Origin: Apilactobacillus quenuiae
GTDB taxonomy: Bacteria > Bacillota > Bacilli > Lactobacillales > Lactobacillaceae
Length of the DNA stretch: 64,000 bases
Assembly: GCF_002994005.1 (NCBI RefSeq)
Contig: NZ_POSN01000001.1
Coordinates: 62,001-126,000 of the forward strand
Direction of reading: 5' to 3'
A model generated the notes under the pieces. It ran no database searches. It saw only the letters and a program-made list of their open reading frames with translations, and was not told the origin of the DNA. The position numbers and the translations under genes were made by a program. This document shows positions 54,318 to 62,697 of the stretch, one piece after another. Position 1 is the first letter of the stretch. Each line of letters opens with the position of its first letter.

Positions 54318-55556
54318 ATGGGTTTATTTGATATATTTAAGCGCAGATCTAAAAAAGATAAAGAAAAAAGAGAACAACAAGAACAAAATGAAGAGCAAAC
54401 AAATGAGTTACAAACATCTTCTTCAGAAAATGATAGTCAAGAATCAAATAATGATAATGAGTCTAAATATGATGTAAGAACTAATGAATATCAATCAAAA
54501 CATAATGAAGAAAAAGATTCAGATATAAATAATGATTTAGATAATATCGACAAAGCAAGCTCTGAAGGGGTTGACAATTTAGCCTCTAAAAATCATTCTG
54601 AAGAACAAGAACAAGAACAAGAACAAGAGTCTGATAAATTTGAAGAAGGACTATCAAAATCTAGATCTACCTTTGGTGAAAAATTAAATCGTTTATTTGC
54701 TAATTTTAGATCAGTTGATGAAGATTTCTTTGATGATTTAGAAGATACTTTAATTGAATCTGATGTTGGTTTTGATATGGCGGTTAACTTAACAGATCAA
54801 TTAAGGGATGAAGTTAAACTACAAAATGCCAAAAATAGATCAGATGTTCAAAATGTTATTATTCAAAAAATGATTGATATTTATGACCAAGCTGGTAATA
54901 ATGAGTCAACTGAAATTAATATGGCTGAAAATGGTCCTACTGTAATTCTATTTGTTGGTGTTAATGGTGTTGGAAAGACTACTACTATTGGAAAAATGGC
55001 AGATAAATATAAGAAGGATGGTAAAAAAGTCCTTCTAGCTGCAGCCGATACTTTTAGAGCAGGTGCAATTGAACAATTAGATGAATGGGCAAAAAGAGAT
55101 CAAGTTGATATTGTTAAAAAGCCTGAAAAAAGTGACCCATCAGCGGTTGTTTATGAAGCTGTTCATAAAGCAAAAGAAGAAGATTACGATGTTTTATTTG
55201 TTGATACAGCAGGGCGTTTACAAAATAAAGTCAACTTAATGAATGAATTGTCTAAGATGAAGAAAGTATTGACTAGAGAAATTCCCGAAGCTCCACATGA
55301 AGTCTTACTAGTATTAGATGCAACTACTGGACAAAATGCTTTAAACCAAGCTAAATTATTTAAAGAAACAACAGATGTTACAGGAATTATTCTAACTAAG
55401 CTAGATGGAACTGCTAAAGGTGGGATTGTTTTAGCTATTAGAAATGAATTACATTTACCTGTTAAATATGTGGGATTAGGTGAAAAAGTAAGTGACTTAA
55501 GTAAATTTGACGCAAATGATTATGTATATGGATTATTTAAGGGCTTAATAAAATAA
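54318..55556 (+). CDS. ftsY: Signal recognition particle receptor FtsY
   Basis: A 412-residue SRP receptor GTPase. The first ~110 residues form an acidic, Glu/Gln/Asn-rich region containing four in-frame copies of the codon pair for EQ (54604-54627). The N domain (about 115-200) precedes the G domain with VGVNGVGKTTTIGKMA, DTFRAGAIEQL, DTAGRL, TKLDGTAKGG. The GTPase part is fully conserved; the acidic part varies widely among lactobacilli. It begins 4 bases after smc. Confidence 0.96.
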   Translation: MGLFDIFKRRSKKDKEKREQQEQNEEQTNELQTSSSENDSQESNNDNESKYDVRTNEYQSKHNEEKDSDINNDLDNIDKASSEGVDNLASKNHSEEQEQEQEQESDKFEEGLSKSRSTFGEKLNRLFANFRSVDEDFFDDLEDTLIESDVGFDMAVNLTDQLRDEVKLQNAKNRSDVQNVIIQKMIDIYDQAGNNESTEINMAENGPTVILFVGVNGVGKTTTIGKMADKYKKDGKKVLLAAADTFRAGAIEQLDEWAKRDQVDIVKKPEKSDPSAVVYEAVHKAKEEDYDVLFVDTAGRLQNKVNLMNELSKMKKVLTREIPEAPHEVLLVLDATTGQNALNQAKLFKETTDVTGIILTKLDGTAKGGIVLAIRNELHLPVKYVGLGEKVSDLSKFDANDYVYGLFKGLIK

Positions 55557-55577
55557 TTAATTTAGGAGGTATTTCGA

Positions 55578-55919
55578 TTGGAAATTGAAAAGAATTACCG
55601 AATAAATTCTTTATTTGAATTTTATCGTCCTTTACTTACTGATAAGCAAACTAATTATGTACAGTTATATTATGCTGATGATTATTCTTTAGGAGAAATA
55701 TCTGAAGAATTTAATGTAAGTCGACAGGCAGTGTATGATAACATTAAAAGGACAGAAGTAATTTTAGAAAATTATGAACAGCAATTGCATTTGTATAAAG
55801 ACTTTATGACTAGAAATGACGAAGCTGATGCAATTAAAAATTATGTGATGGCTAATTATCCTAAAGATACTAAGCTAAAACAATTAGTTGATAGATTAGA
55901 ACATACAGAAGAAAAGTAA
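55578..55919 (+). CDS. ylxM: YlxM family DNA-binding protein (UPF0122)
   Basis: A 113-residue helix-turn-helix protein: [44 protein letters not shown], a sigma-70 region 4-like fold. It is found next to ffh or ftsY in most Firmicutes and is thought to be linked to SRP function. Start is TTG, with TTAGGAGG upstream. 21 bases before ffh. Confidence 0.93.
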   Translation: MEIEKNYRINSLFEFYRPLLTDKQTNYVQLYYADDYSLGEISEEFNVSRQAVYDNIKRTEVILENYEQQLHLYKDFMTRNDEADAIKNYVMANYPKDTKLKQLVDRLEHTEEK

Positions 55920-55940
55920 AATTGAGAGTGGTGGAATTAA

Positions 55941-57431
55941 ATGGCATTTGAAGGATTAACCGAAAGATTGCAAAAAGCAATGCGTAATCTGCGTGGTAAA
56001 GGTAAAGTTTCAGAATCTGATTTAAGAAAAACAATGCGAGAAATTCGTCTTGCTTTATTGGAAGCCGATGTTAATTTCTCGGTTGTTAGAAAGTTTGTAA
56101 AAACTGTTCAAGAACGTGCTAAAGGTTCTGATGTTCTTGAAGGATTGAACCCTGCTCAACAGATTGTAAAAATTGTTGATGAGGAACTAACCAAGACAAT
56201 GGGAGAAGAAGCAACTCCATTAAATAAATCCGAAAAAATACCAACAGTTATTATGATGGCTGGTTTACAAGGTGCTGGTAAAACTACTACTGCTGGTAAA
56301 CTATCTTTAAAATTAAAAAATGAAAAAGATGCTCGTCCACTATTAATTGCTGCTGATATTTATCGTCCAGCTGCAATTGATCAGTTGGAACAAGTTGGTA
56401 AAGAAATTGATGTGCCTGTATTTCAAAAGGGAACGGATGTCGATCCTGTTGAGATAGTAAAACAAGGTATGCAAGTAGCTAAAGAAAATCATAATGATTA
56501 TGTTTTAATTGATACTGCCGGTCGTTTGCAAATTGATGAAAAATTAATGGATGAGTTAAAAAACATTAAAGAATTAACTCACCCTGATGAGATTTTATTA
56601 GTTGTTGATGCCATGACTGGACAAAATGCTGTTAATACTGCGGAAGGATTTAATGATGCTTTAGATATTACCGGGGTTGTATTGACTAAATTAGATGGTG
56701 ATACTCGTGGTGGTGCTGCTCTATCTATTAGAGAAGTTACCCAAAAGCCTATTAAGTTCATTGGTCAAGGTGAAAAGATGGATGCATTAGATGTATTCCA
56801 TCCTGATCGAATGGCATCTCGTATTCTTGGAATGGGAGATATTCTTTCACTAATTGAAAAGACACAAAAGGATTATGATGAAAAGGAAGCTCAAAAGCTT
56901 ACTGAAAAAATGCAAAATAATACTTTTGGTTTTGAAGATTTCTTAGATCAATTGAATCAAATTCAAAAGATGGGTCCATTAGAGGATATTATGAAGATGA
57001 TTCCAGGAATGGCTAATAATCCAGCTTTGAAAAATATTAATATGGACCCTAAAGATTTAGAACATATTAAGGCGATTATTTATTCTATGACTAGAGAAGA
57101 AAAAGATAACCCTGATTTATTAAATCCTTCTAGAAGACGCCGTATTTCAAGAGGTTGTGGTCGTCCAATCCAGGAAGTTAATCGAATGATTAAGCAATTT
57201 AATCAAATGAAAACAATGATGAATAAAATGTCTAATGGTAACATGTCCGGCATGGAAAAAATGCTTGGTAATATGGGCGGAAATGGTGCTTCTGGTATGC
57301 CTAATATGCCTGGCATGGGTGGTTCCGGATTATCGGGTAAACTATCACAAATGGCAATGAAACGTATGAGTAGAAAAATGAGTAAAAAAATTAATAAAAA
57401 TAGAAAACGTCGTAATAAAAAACGTCATTAA
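55941..57431 (+). CDS. ffh: Signal recognition particle protein Ffh
   Basis: A 496-residue SRP GTPase. The N domain (about 1-90), the G domain (MAGLQGAGKTTTAGKLS, DIYRPAAIDQL, DTAGRLQ, TKLDGDTRGG) and the methionine-rich M domain (about 300-450) that binds signal peptides and 4.5S RNA (SRRRRISRGCGRPIQEVNRM) are all present. The tail is Gly/Met-rich and then strongly basic. It is followed by a hairpin and then by a locus not usually found here (MoxR/VWA) before rpsP. Confidence 0.96.
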   Translation: MAFEGLTERLQKAMRNLRGKGKVSESDLRKTMREIRLALLEADVNFSVVRKFVKTVQERAKGSDVLEGLNPAQQIVKIVDEELTKTMGEEATPLNKSEKIPTVIMMAGLQGAGKTTTAGKLSLKLKNEKDARPLLIAADIYRPAAIDQLEQVGKEIDVPVFQKGTDVDPVEIVKQGMQVAKENHNDYVLIDTAGRLQIDEKLMDELKNIKELTHPDEILLVVDAMTGQNAVNTAEGFNDALDITGVVLTKLDGDTRGGAALSIREVTQKPIKFIGQGEKMDALDVFHPDRMASRILGMGDILSLIEKTQKDYDEKEAQKLTEKMQNNTFGFEDFLDQLNQIQKMGPLEDIMKMIPGMANNPALKNINMDPKDLEHIKAIIYSMTREEKDNPDLLNPSRRRRISRGCGRPIQEVNRMIKQFNQMKTMMNKMSNGNMSGMEKMLGNMGGNGASGMPNMPGMGGSGLSGKLSQMAMKRMSRKMSKKINKNRKRRNKKRH

Positions 57432-57476
57432 AAAATAGGCATAGTTACTGATTATTCAGTAGTTATGTCTATTTTA
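57431..57476 (+). terminator. Long hairpin after ffh
   Basis: Arms of 19 bases (AAAATAGGCATAGTTACTG and CAGTAGTTATGTCTATTTT) pair throughout with three G-U pairs, around a 6-base loop. The T run is short (ATTTTAAT). It probably terminates the ftsY-ffh transcript before the MoxR gene, whose ribosome binding site begins 5 bases later. Confidence 0.65.
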
Positions 57477-57492
57477 ATAAGGAGGTAATGTT

Positions 57493-58650
57493 ATGGCACT
57501 AGGTTATCAAGATACTTTATCAGCTGTTAATATAATATTGAATAGTAATAATGTACCTAGCATTGTTGGTGAAGCTGGTGTTGGAAAATCAGCTTTAGTA
57601 GAAAATTTGGCTAATATAAATAAAGCAAAATTATTCACTACTGTAGTTAGTCTATCTGAAAAGGGTGACTTAAGTATACCAGTACCACCATTAACAGATA
57701 AATCATTTATTAACACTAAAGACTATGGGACTTTAGCTGATGTTCAATATGGTTATTCCCATACTTTAATTGAAATCATAAAATATGCTGAAAATAATCC
57801 ACAAACTAGTATTTACTGGTTCTTAGATGAATTCAATCGTGGTTCTAATGGTGTTCAAAGTGAATTGATGAATTTGGTTTTACAAAGGAAAATTAATTCA
57901 TTAAAATTACCTAAGCAAGTTAAAATTATTATTGCTGAAAATCCTGATTCAACTATGGATGGATTCGAAAATAGTGAATATAGTGTTTTCTCAAGTGATT
58001 CAGCTATCAAGGATCGTACTACTAGGATTGTAATGAATGTGAATGTTTCTGACTGGCTATTGTGGGCTAAAAGTAAAAACAAACAAGGATATCAAAATAT
58101 TAGTTCAGTTGTAATAACATATATTGAGAATAATCAAAATATGTTAATTATAAATAACAATGATAATGATATAAATCCAACTCCTAGAGCTTGGCAACGT
58201 GTATCTGATATTATTGAAAATTCTGAATATAAAAATGTGGGTTATGATATTAAATTTGATTTAATTGCGGGTAATGTTGGCAGTGAAGTTGCTTCTAACT
58301 TCTTGAATTTCACTAAAAACTACTTTAATTCCTTATCTGTTAGTCAATTATTTAGCGATAATTTATCAAAGGTTATAAATAGATTTAAACAATTGGATGA
58401 ATTTACTAAGAATAAGTTATTAAAACAAATGATTAATAAAGTAGTTGAATGGAAACCAGTGATCGCTAAAAGATTTAATTTATTGCTAGATGAATTAAGT
58501 CCTGATGGTCAATATGGAATTTCTATATATATCGCTAATAATACAGAAGTATTACAAGAGATATATTCAAAGATTGATGATTCATCTAATAATGATTTAA
58601 AGCTTCTTTATACCCATTTTCAAAATATTATTTTATCTATCTATAGGTGA
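57493..58650 (+). CDS. MoxR-type AAA+ ATPase
   Basis: A 385-residue ATPase of the MoxR group, whose members act as chaperones that load cofactors or reshape complexes, usually with a VWA-domain partner. Walker A is GEAGVGKS (residues 26-33), Walker B IYWFLDEFNR (107-116), and a sensor 1 Asn lies in IIIAENPDS. The C-terminal part (about 270-385) is helical. The gene overlaps the VWA gene downstream, a pairing typical of MoxR/RavA systems. AAGGAGG lies before the ATG. Its target is unknown. Confidence 0.85.
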   Translation: MALGYQDTLSAVNIILNSNNVPSIVGEAGVGKSALVENLANINKAKLFTTVVSLSEKGDLSIPVPPLTDKSFINTKDYGTLADVQYGYSHTLIEIIKYAENNPQTSIYWFLDEFNRGSNGVQSELMNLVLQRKINSLKLPKQVKIIIAENPDSTMDGFENSEYSVFSSDSAIKDRTTRIVMNVNVSDWLLWAKSKNKQGYQNISSVVITYIENNQNMLIINNNDNDINPTPRAWQRVSDIIENSEYKNVGYDIKFDLIAGNVGSEVASNFLNFTKNYFNSLSVSQLFSDNLSKVINRFKQLDEFTKNKLLKQMINKVVEWKPVIAKRFNLLLDELSPDGQYGISIYIANNTEVLQEIYSKIDDSSNNDLKLLYTHFQNIILSIYR

Positions 58651-58655
58651 TATTT

Positions 58656-59894
58656 ATGAATATAAATAATCTTATATCTAATATTTATAATGCTAGTTCG
58701 AGTAAAAAGTCTGAATTAATTAAAAAAGTTATTAGCCAAAATATAATTAACGGTCTATCTAATGGAGAAATATATGGATATTTATTAATTAATTTAAATC
58801 GTGTTTGTAATTATAATATAAATTCTGCATTTGCTCTGAAATGGGAACAAGATAATCTGCTACTTGCTTATAATCCTAATAAATTTGTAAACAACATTAA
58901 GTCAAATAATGATTTGACAGCTAATTTAGAACATTTGTCTATGCATATAATATGGTTACATCCAATTAGGTATAATAATCCTAATAAATTGGAAAGTATT
59001 GCTACTGACATATCAGTTAACCAATATGTAAAACATTTACCGCATAATGCTTTTACTATTGATAAATTATCATATCTTTATAATATAAAACTTCCTAATT
59101 TTAAAGATTCAAATGAATATATAAAGCTACTATCCCAATTTTTTGCAAAGAATAATGATGATAAAAATTTTAACGATAGTAATATGCAATTAATGGATGA
59201 TCATAAAGCTTTTAAAAAAGCAACTAGTAAAAGTGACTCTAAATATTCTAAACTAAGAAATCTCATTAAGCACACTGTAGATAATATGGGAAATAAAAAT
59301 AGGGGTAGATTGCCTAATTCTGTTAATCAACAATTAGATAGAATCATTAATAAACAAATTAATTGGCGTAAATATATTCAAAAAGGTATTAGTAAGATTC
59401 CTTTTAGTAAAAGTCATTCCATTAAAAGATTTAACAGAAGACAGTCTTATCGAATGGAACTACCAGGGAAAATATCTAGTACCTTAAGGTCAATTATTAT
59501 TTTTGTTGATAATTCTGGATCTGTTAGTAATAACGATTTGACTTCAGCAATTAGACAAATATCTAACATTTTTAGAGCTTATCCATTAGATATAATTATT
59601 TATCCATTTGATTCTAAGGTACATGAACGGGATGCATATCGAGTAAATTCTGCTCAAAACCTAAGATATAAAAGAGTAGCTAATGGTGGAACTAGTTATC
59701 AAGCTATTTTTGAATTTATTCATAACAATCATTTGGGAAATAATTTTTGTATTATATTTACTGATGGATTAGGTGAAAAGATCGTTAATAATCATGGGTT
59801 TAATAATGTCCTATGGGTATTAGAAAAGGATTCCGATAATTTATCTATTAATAAAAAAATCGGGAATGTTATAAAAATTTCAAATATTAATTAG
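58656..59894 (+). CDS. VWA-domain protein with DUF2201-like N-terminus, partner of the MoxR ATPase
   Basis: A 412-residue protein. The N-terminal part (about 1-150) resembles the putative metallopeptidase domain of DUF2201 proteins, with LHPIRYNNPNKLESIATDISVNQYVKHLP. The expected HExxH is HLSMH (about 93-97), lacking the catalytic Glu. The middle is basic. A VWA domain (about 278-405) has a complete MIDAS: DNSGS (Asp285), GGTSYQ and FTDG. ATG at 58656 follows AGGTGAT; the frame is open from a GTG at 58647. By analogy to RavA-ViaA-type pairs it may link the ATPase to a client. Confidence 0.82.
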   Translation: MNINNLISNIYNASSSKKSELIKKVISQNIINGLSNGEIYGYLLINLNRVCNYNINSAFALKWEQDNLLLAYNPNKFVNNIKSNNDLTANLEHLSMHIIWLHPIRYNNPNKLESIATDISVNQYVKHLPHNAFTIDKLSYLYNIKLPNFKDSNEYIKLLSQFFAKNNDDKNFNDSNMQLMDDHKAFKKATSKSDSKYSKLRNLIKHTVDNMGNKNRGRLPNSVNQQLDRIINKQINWRKYIQKGISKIPFSKSHSIKRFNRRQSYRMELPGKISSTLRSIIIFVDNSGSVSNNDLTSAIRQISNIFRAYPLDIIIYPFDSKVHERDAYRVNSAQNLRYKRVANGGTSYQAIFEFIHNNHLGNNFCIIFTDGLGEKIVNNHGFNNVLWVLEKDSDNLSINKKIGNVIKISNIN

Positions 59895-59910
59895 GAAAAG
59901 ATGGATTACT

Positions 59911-60207
59911 ATGAACAATATTTTAGAGCCTAACATTTTAATTGCAGCTGTTAATAATGACTTAGATGTTAAAAATGCATTTGCAGTATTGAAAGATAAG
60001 GTTAGTGATGAGTATGATGAAAATCCGCTTTATGTCAATAAAATTTCTGCCAATGCGATTGTTATAGCAAAAAAAATAATTAATGCAAAACTTGCTAATT
60101 CAAAAATAGATTTTGATGATTATAAATCAATTCATAACTTCATTGTTAAAAATGATTTGTACTTAAAAAGTGATGCAAAAGAAGAATTATTAGCTAATTT
60201 TAAATAA
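59911..60207 (+). CDS. Unrecognised 98-residue protein of the MoxR/VWA locus
   Basis: A small, probably helical, acidic-to-neutral protein without membrane segments, cysteines or motifs that I know. It begins MNNILEPNILIAAVNNDLDVKNAF. It lies 16 bases after the VWA gene on the same strand, so it is likely co-transcribed with the ATPase pair. A possible adaptor or client role is only inferred from context. The ATG has GGAAAAG about 10 bases upstream. Its reading frame spans the full gap to the rpsP promoter. Confidence 0.72.
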   Translation: MNNILEPNILIAAVNNDLDVKNAFAVLKDKVSDEYDENPLYVNKISANAIVIAKKIINAKLANSKIDFDDYKSIHNFIVKNDLYLKSDAKEELLANFK

Positions 60208-60232
60208 AATTAATGGTGTAAAGAAAAAAACC

Positions 60233-60261
60233 TTTACAAGCATCTAAATAACTGTTATATT
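60233..60261 (+). promoter_or_regulatory. Promoter of rpsP
   Basis: TTTACA (60233-60238) and TATATT (60256-60261) with a 17-base spacer and an extended TG at 60253-60254. The rpsP ATG is at 60298, with GGAGGTG upstream. The -35 lies in the 3' arm of a small inverted repeat (TGTAAAG/CTTTACA, about 60217-60238). Confidence 0.65.
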
Positions 60262-60297
60262 TAATATCGTTAAAAGAAAAGCAGGAGGTGTTTATTA

Positions 60298-60573
60298 ATG
60301 TCTGTTAAAATTCGTTTGAAGAGAATGGGATCAAAGAGACGTCCTTTCTACCGTGTGGTTGTTGCTGATTCACGCAGCCCTCGTGATGGTCGTTTCATCC
60401 AAAAGGTTGGTACTTACAACCCAGTTACCCAACCAAGCACTGTTGAACTACAAGAAGATGATATCTTTGAATGGTTAAACAAGGGTGCTCAACCATCAGA
60501 TACTGTTCGTAATTTACTATCTGATGCTGGTGTTATGAAAAAATATCACGAAGCTAAATATGCTAAGAAATAA
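60298..60573 (+). CDS. rpsP: 30S ribosomal protein S16
   Basis: A 91-residue small-subunit protein: [42 protein letters not shown]. Codon use (CGT for Arg, GGT for Gly) is that of a highly expressed gene, unlike the AGA-rich neighbours. GCAGGAGGTG precedes the ATG. It begins rpsP-khpA, followed by rimM-trmD, the standard order. Confidence 0.98.
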   Translation: MSVKIRLKRMGSKRRPFYRVVVADSRSPRDGRFIQKVGTYNPVTQPSTVELQEDDIFEWLNKGAQPSDTVRNLLSDAGVMKKYHEAKYAKK

Positions 60574-60586
60574 GTGATAAGTAATT

Positions 60587-60844
60587 ATGACTAATTTCGA
60601 TAAGCTTATTAAAAAAATTGTAAAACCACTGGTGGAATATCCAGAGGATATTGTTATTACACATAGTGAATCGGATCGTTTTTATGAGTATCATTTATCT
60701 ACTAATACTAATGATATTGGTAGGATAATTGGTAAAAAAGGACATGTAGCACAAACAATTAGAACAATTGTTTATAGTGCTCGCGTTTCTAGTAAAAAGC
60801 GTGTTCGTTTAATTATTGAAGATGGCAAAAATAAAAACTCTTAA
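60587..60844 (+). CDS. khpA: KH-domain RNA-binding protein KhpA
   Basis: An 85-residue single KH domain protein (YlqC). The GxxG loop lies in IGRIIGKKGHVAQTIRTIVYSA. KhpA works with KhpB/Jag in RNA binding and cell-wall elongation control in related bacteria. It begins 13 bases after rpsP. Its last codons form the 5' arm of a terminator. Confidence 0.93.
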   Translation: MTNFDKLIKKIVKPLVEYPEDIVITHSESDRFYEYHLSTNTNDIGRIIGKKGHVAQTIRTIVYSARVSSKKRVRLIIEDGKNKNS

Positions 60845-60878
60845 ATGAAACCTTTGCGTTTTATTTAAGAGTTTTTTT
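60834..60878 (+). terminator. Terminator overlapping the end of khpA
   Basis: AAAACTCTTAAAT (60834-60846), which contains the last codons and stop of khpA, pairs with ATTTAAGAGTTTT (60863-60875), followed by a T run. Translating ribosomes could thus interfere with terminator folding. Confidence 0.8.
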
Positions 60879-60901
60879 AATATACAAAATGAGGTATATA
60901 T

Positions 60902-61426
60902 ATGAAATATTATAATATTGGTAAAATTGTTAATACCCAGGGAATCAAAGGTGAAGTTAGAGTAACTTCAATTACTGATTTTCCTAAAAAACGTTTTAAA
61001 GTTGGCAATGTGGTTTATGCATTTCTTAATAATGGAGATAAAGAAAAACTTATTATAGATGGTGCTAGAAAACATAAAAATTTTATTTTACTTCATTTTG
61101 AAGGCAAACCTACAATTAATGATGTTGAATACTTAAAACCTTCAGATTTAAAGATATCTGAAAATCAACAAGATAATAATGATTTAAAACCCGGTGAATA
61201 TTTTTATCATCAGATTATAGGGTTAGATGTTATTGATATTAATGATGAATATATTGGTAAGATTAAAGATATTATGTCACTTGGGCCTAACGATGTATGG
61301 GTAGTTGAACGTAATGATAAAGAGGACTTGCTTTTGCCTAAAATTGATCAAGTAATTAAAAATGTTGATCTTGAAAATTCTAGTATAATTGTTGAAGTTC
61401 CTGGAGGACTAGATGATGAAAATTGA
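60902..61426 (+). CDS. rimM: Ribosome maturation factor RimM
   Basis: A 174-residue factor for assembling the 30S head, with the N-terminal RimM domain ([25 protein letters not shown]) and a PRC-barrel (about 98-170: [34 protein letters not shown]). GAGGTA precedes the ATG. It overlaps trmD by 14 bases. Confidence 0.95.
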   Translation: MKYYNIGKIVNTQGIKGEVRVTSITDFPKKRFKVGNVVYAFLNNGDKEKLIIDGARKHKNFILLHFEGKPTINDVEYLKPSDLKISENQQDNNDLKPGEYFYHQIIGLDVIDINDEYIGKIKDIMSLGPNDVWVVERNDKEDLLLPKIDQVIKNVDLENSSIIVEVPGGLDDEN

Positions 61427-62165
61427 TATTTTGAGCCTTTTTCCTGATATGTTTAATGGACCAATGGGTGAATCAATTATTGGTAAAGCAAAAGAAAACG
61501 ATTTACTAGATATTAATGTGACTGATTTTAGGAAATTTACTACTGATAAACATAATCACGTAGATGATTATCCATTTGGTGGTGGTGCTGGGATGTTATT
61601 ACAAGCACAACCTATTTTTGATGCACTTGCTTATACTCAAAGTAAAGCTAAAGAACAAAATATCCCTAAAGGTAAAATTATTTTAATGGATCCTGCTGGT
61701 AAGAAATTTGATCAAAAAGCTGCCGAAAATTTGTCTAAAGAAGAACATTTAACTTTTATTTGCGGTCATTATGAAGGCTATGATGAAAGAATCAAGTCTT
61801 TAATAACAGATGAATATTCATTAGGCGATTTTGTTTTAACAGGTGGAGAATTGCCAGCAATGGTTATGATTGATTCAACTGTTAGACTATTACCTGAAGT
61901 ATTAGGTAACCAAGAATCAGCTCCTGGTGATTCTTTTTCGACTGGATTGTTAGAATATCCTCAATATACTAGACCTGCTGAATTTAGGGGAATGAAAGTT
62001 CCAGAAGTTTTAACCAGTGGTAATCATCAAAAAATTTCACTTTGGAAACAAAAAGAAGCTTTAAGGAAAACTTATTTAAGAAGACCAGATTTAATTGATC
62101 ATAATAAGCTAACAGCTACTCAGAAAAAATTATTAGCTGATGTTAGAATTGAAGAAGAAAAATAG
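61413..62165 (+). CDS. trmD: tRNA (guanine-37-N1)-methyltransferase
   Basis: A 250-residue SPOUT enzyme methylating G37 of tRNAs, needed to hold the reading frame. It reads [54 protein letters not shown] and [22 protein letters not shown]. The start is ATG at 61413, or the next ATG at 61416; both have GGAGG upstream, inside rimM. Followed by rplS. Confidence 0.96.
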   Translation: MMKIDILSLFPDMFNGPMGESIIGKAKENDLLDINVTDFRKFTTDKHNHVDDYPFGGGAGMLLQAQPIFDALAYTQSKAKEQNIPKGKIILMDPAGKKFDQKAAENLSKEEHLTFICGHYEGYDERIKSLITDEYSLGDFVLTGGELPAMVMIDSTVRLLPEVLGNQESAPGDSFSTGLLEYPQYTRPAEFRGMKVPEVLTSGNHQKISLWKQKEALRKTYLRRPDLIDHNKLTATQKKLLADVRIEEEK

Positions 62166-62179
62166 CTTTACAATATTTT

Positions 62180-62275
62180 CTTGTTATGCTAGTATTTTAT
62201 TTGGCTATTTAACTAGTCAAAATAAAACAGTATTCCGCTGTCGTAACAATTGACATGAATGCTAGTTGGAAGGAT
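62180..62275 (+). promoter_or_regulatory. Probable L19 leader region before rplS
   Basis: The 120-base gap before rplS holds a hairpin ACAG/CTGT with loop TATTCCG near 62229, flanked by AT-rich complementary stretches (TATTTTATTT and AAATAAAA), and then a purine-rich ribosome binding site. A structured leader before rplS is known in Firmicutes. I cannot confirm the covariance model from memory, so the identity is tentative. Confidence 0.45.
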
Positions 62276-62285
62276 GTTATTATTT

Positions 62286-62642
62286 ATGCGTCAAAACGAA
62301 TTAATTTCAAAAATTAACAAGGAACAACTTAAGAGTGATGTTCCAGAATTTAGAGCTGGAGACAACGTAAAAGTTTCAGTTAAAGTTGTTGAAGGTACTA
62401 ATGAACGTATCCAAGTATTCGAAGGTGTTGTTATCAAACGTCACGGAACAGGTATTCAAGCTACATACACTGTTCGTAAGATTACTTCAGGTGTTGGTGT
62501 TGAACGTATTTTCCCATTACATTCACCACGTGTTGCTAAGTTAGAAGTTACACGTCGCGGTGCTGTACGTCGTTCTAAGCTATATTACCTACGTGATCGT
62601 CATGGTAAATCAGCTCGTATTAAAGAAGCACGTCGTCGTTAA
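62286..62642 (+). CDS. rplS: 50S ribosomal protein L19
   Basis: A 118-residue large-subunit protein at the 30S-50S interface: [49 protein letters not shown], and the C-terminal [30 protein letters not shown] at 62286 gives the canonical N-terminus; the open frame reaches 62259 but those starts lie in or before the GGAAGGA site. Strongly CGT-biased, as for highly expressed genes. Confidence 0.97.
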   Translation: MRQNELISKINKEQLKSDVPEFRAGDNVKVSVKVVEGTNERIQVFEGVVIKRHGTGIQATYTVRKITSGVGVERIFPLHSPRVAKLEVTRRGAVRRSKLYYLRDRHGKSARIKEARRR

Positions 62643-62660
62643 TATTAATTTTCGACAAAT

Positions 62661-62697
62661 AAAAAGGCCTACAATCATTTGATTGTAGGCCTTTTTC
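62661..62697. terminator. Bidirectional terminator between rplS and the dipeptidase gene
   Basis: Perfect 16-bp arms (62661-62676 and 62681-62696) with a 4-base loop. The A run on the left and T run on the right serve both converging genes. Confidence 0.9.
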
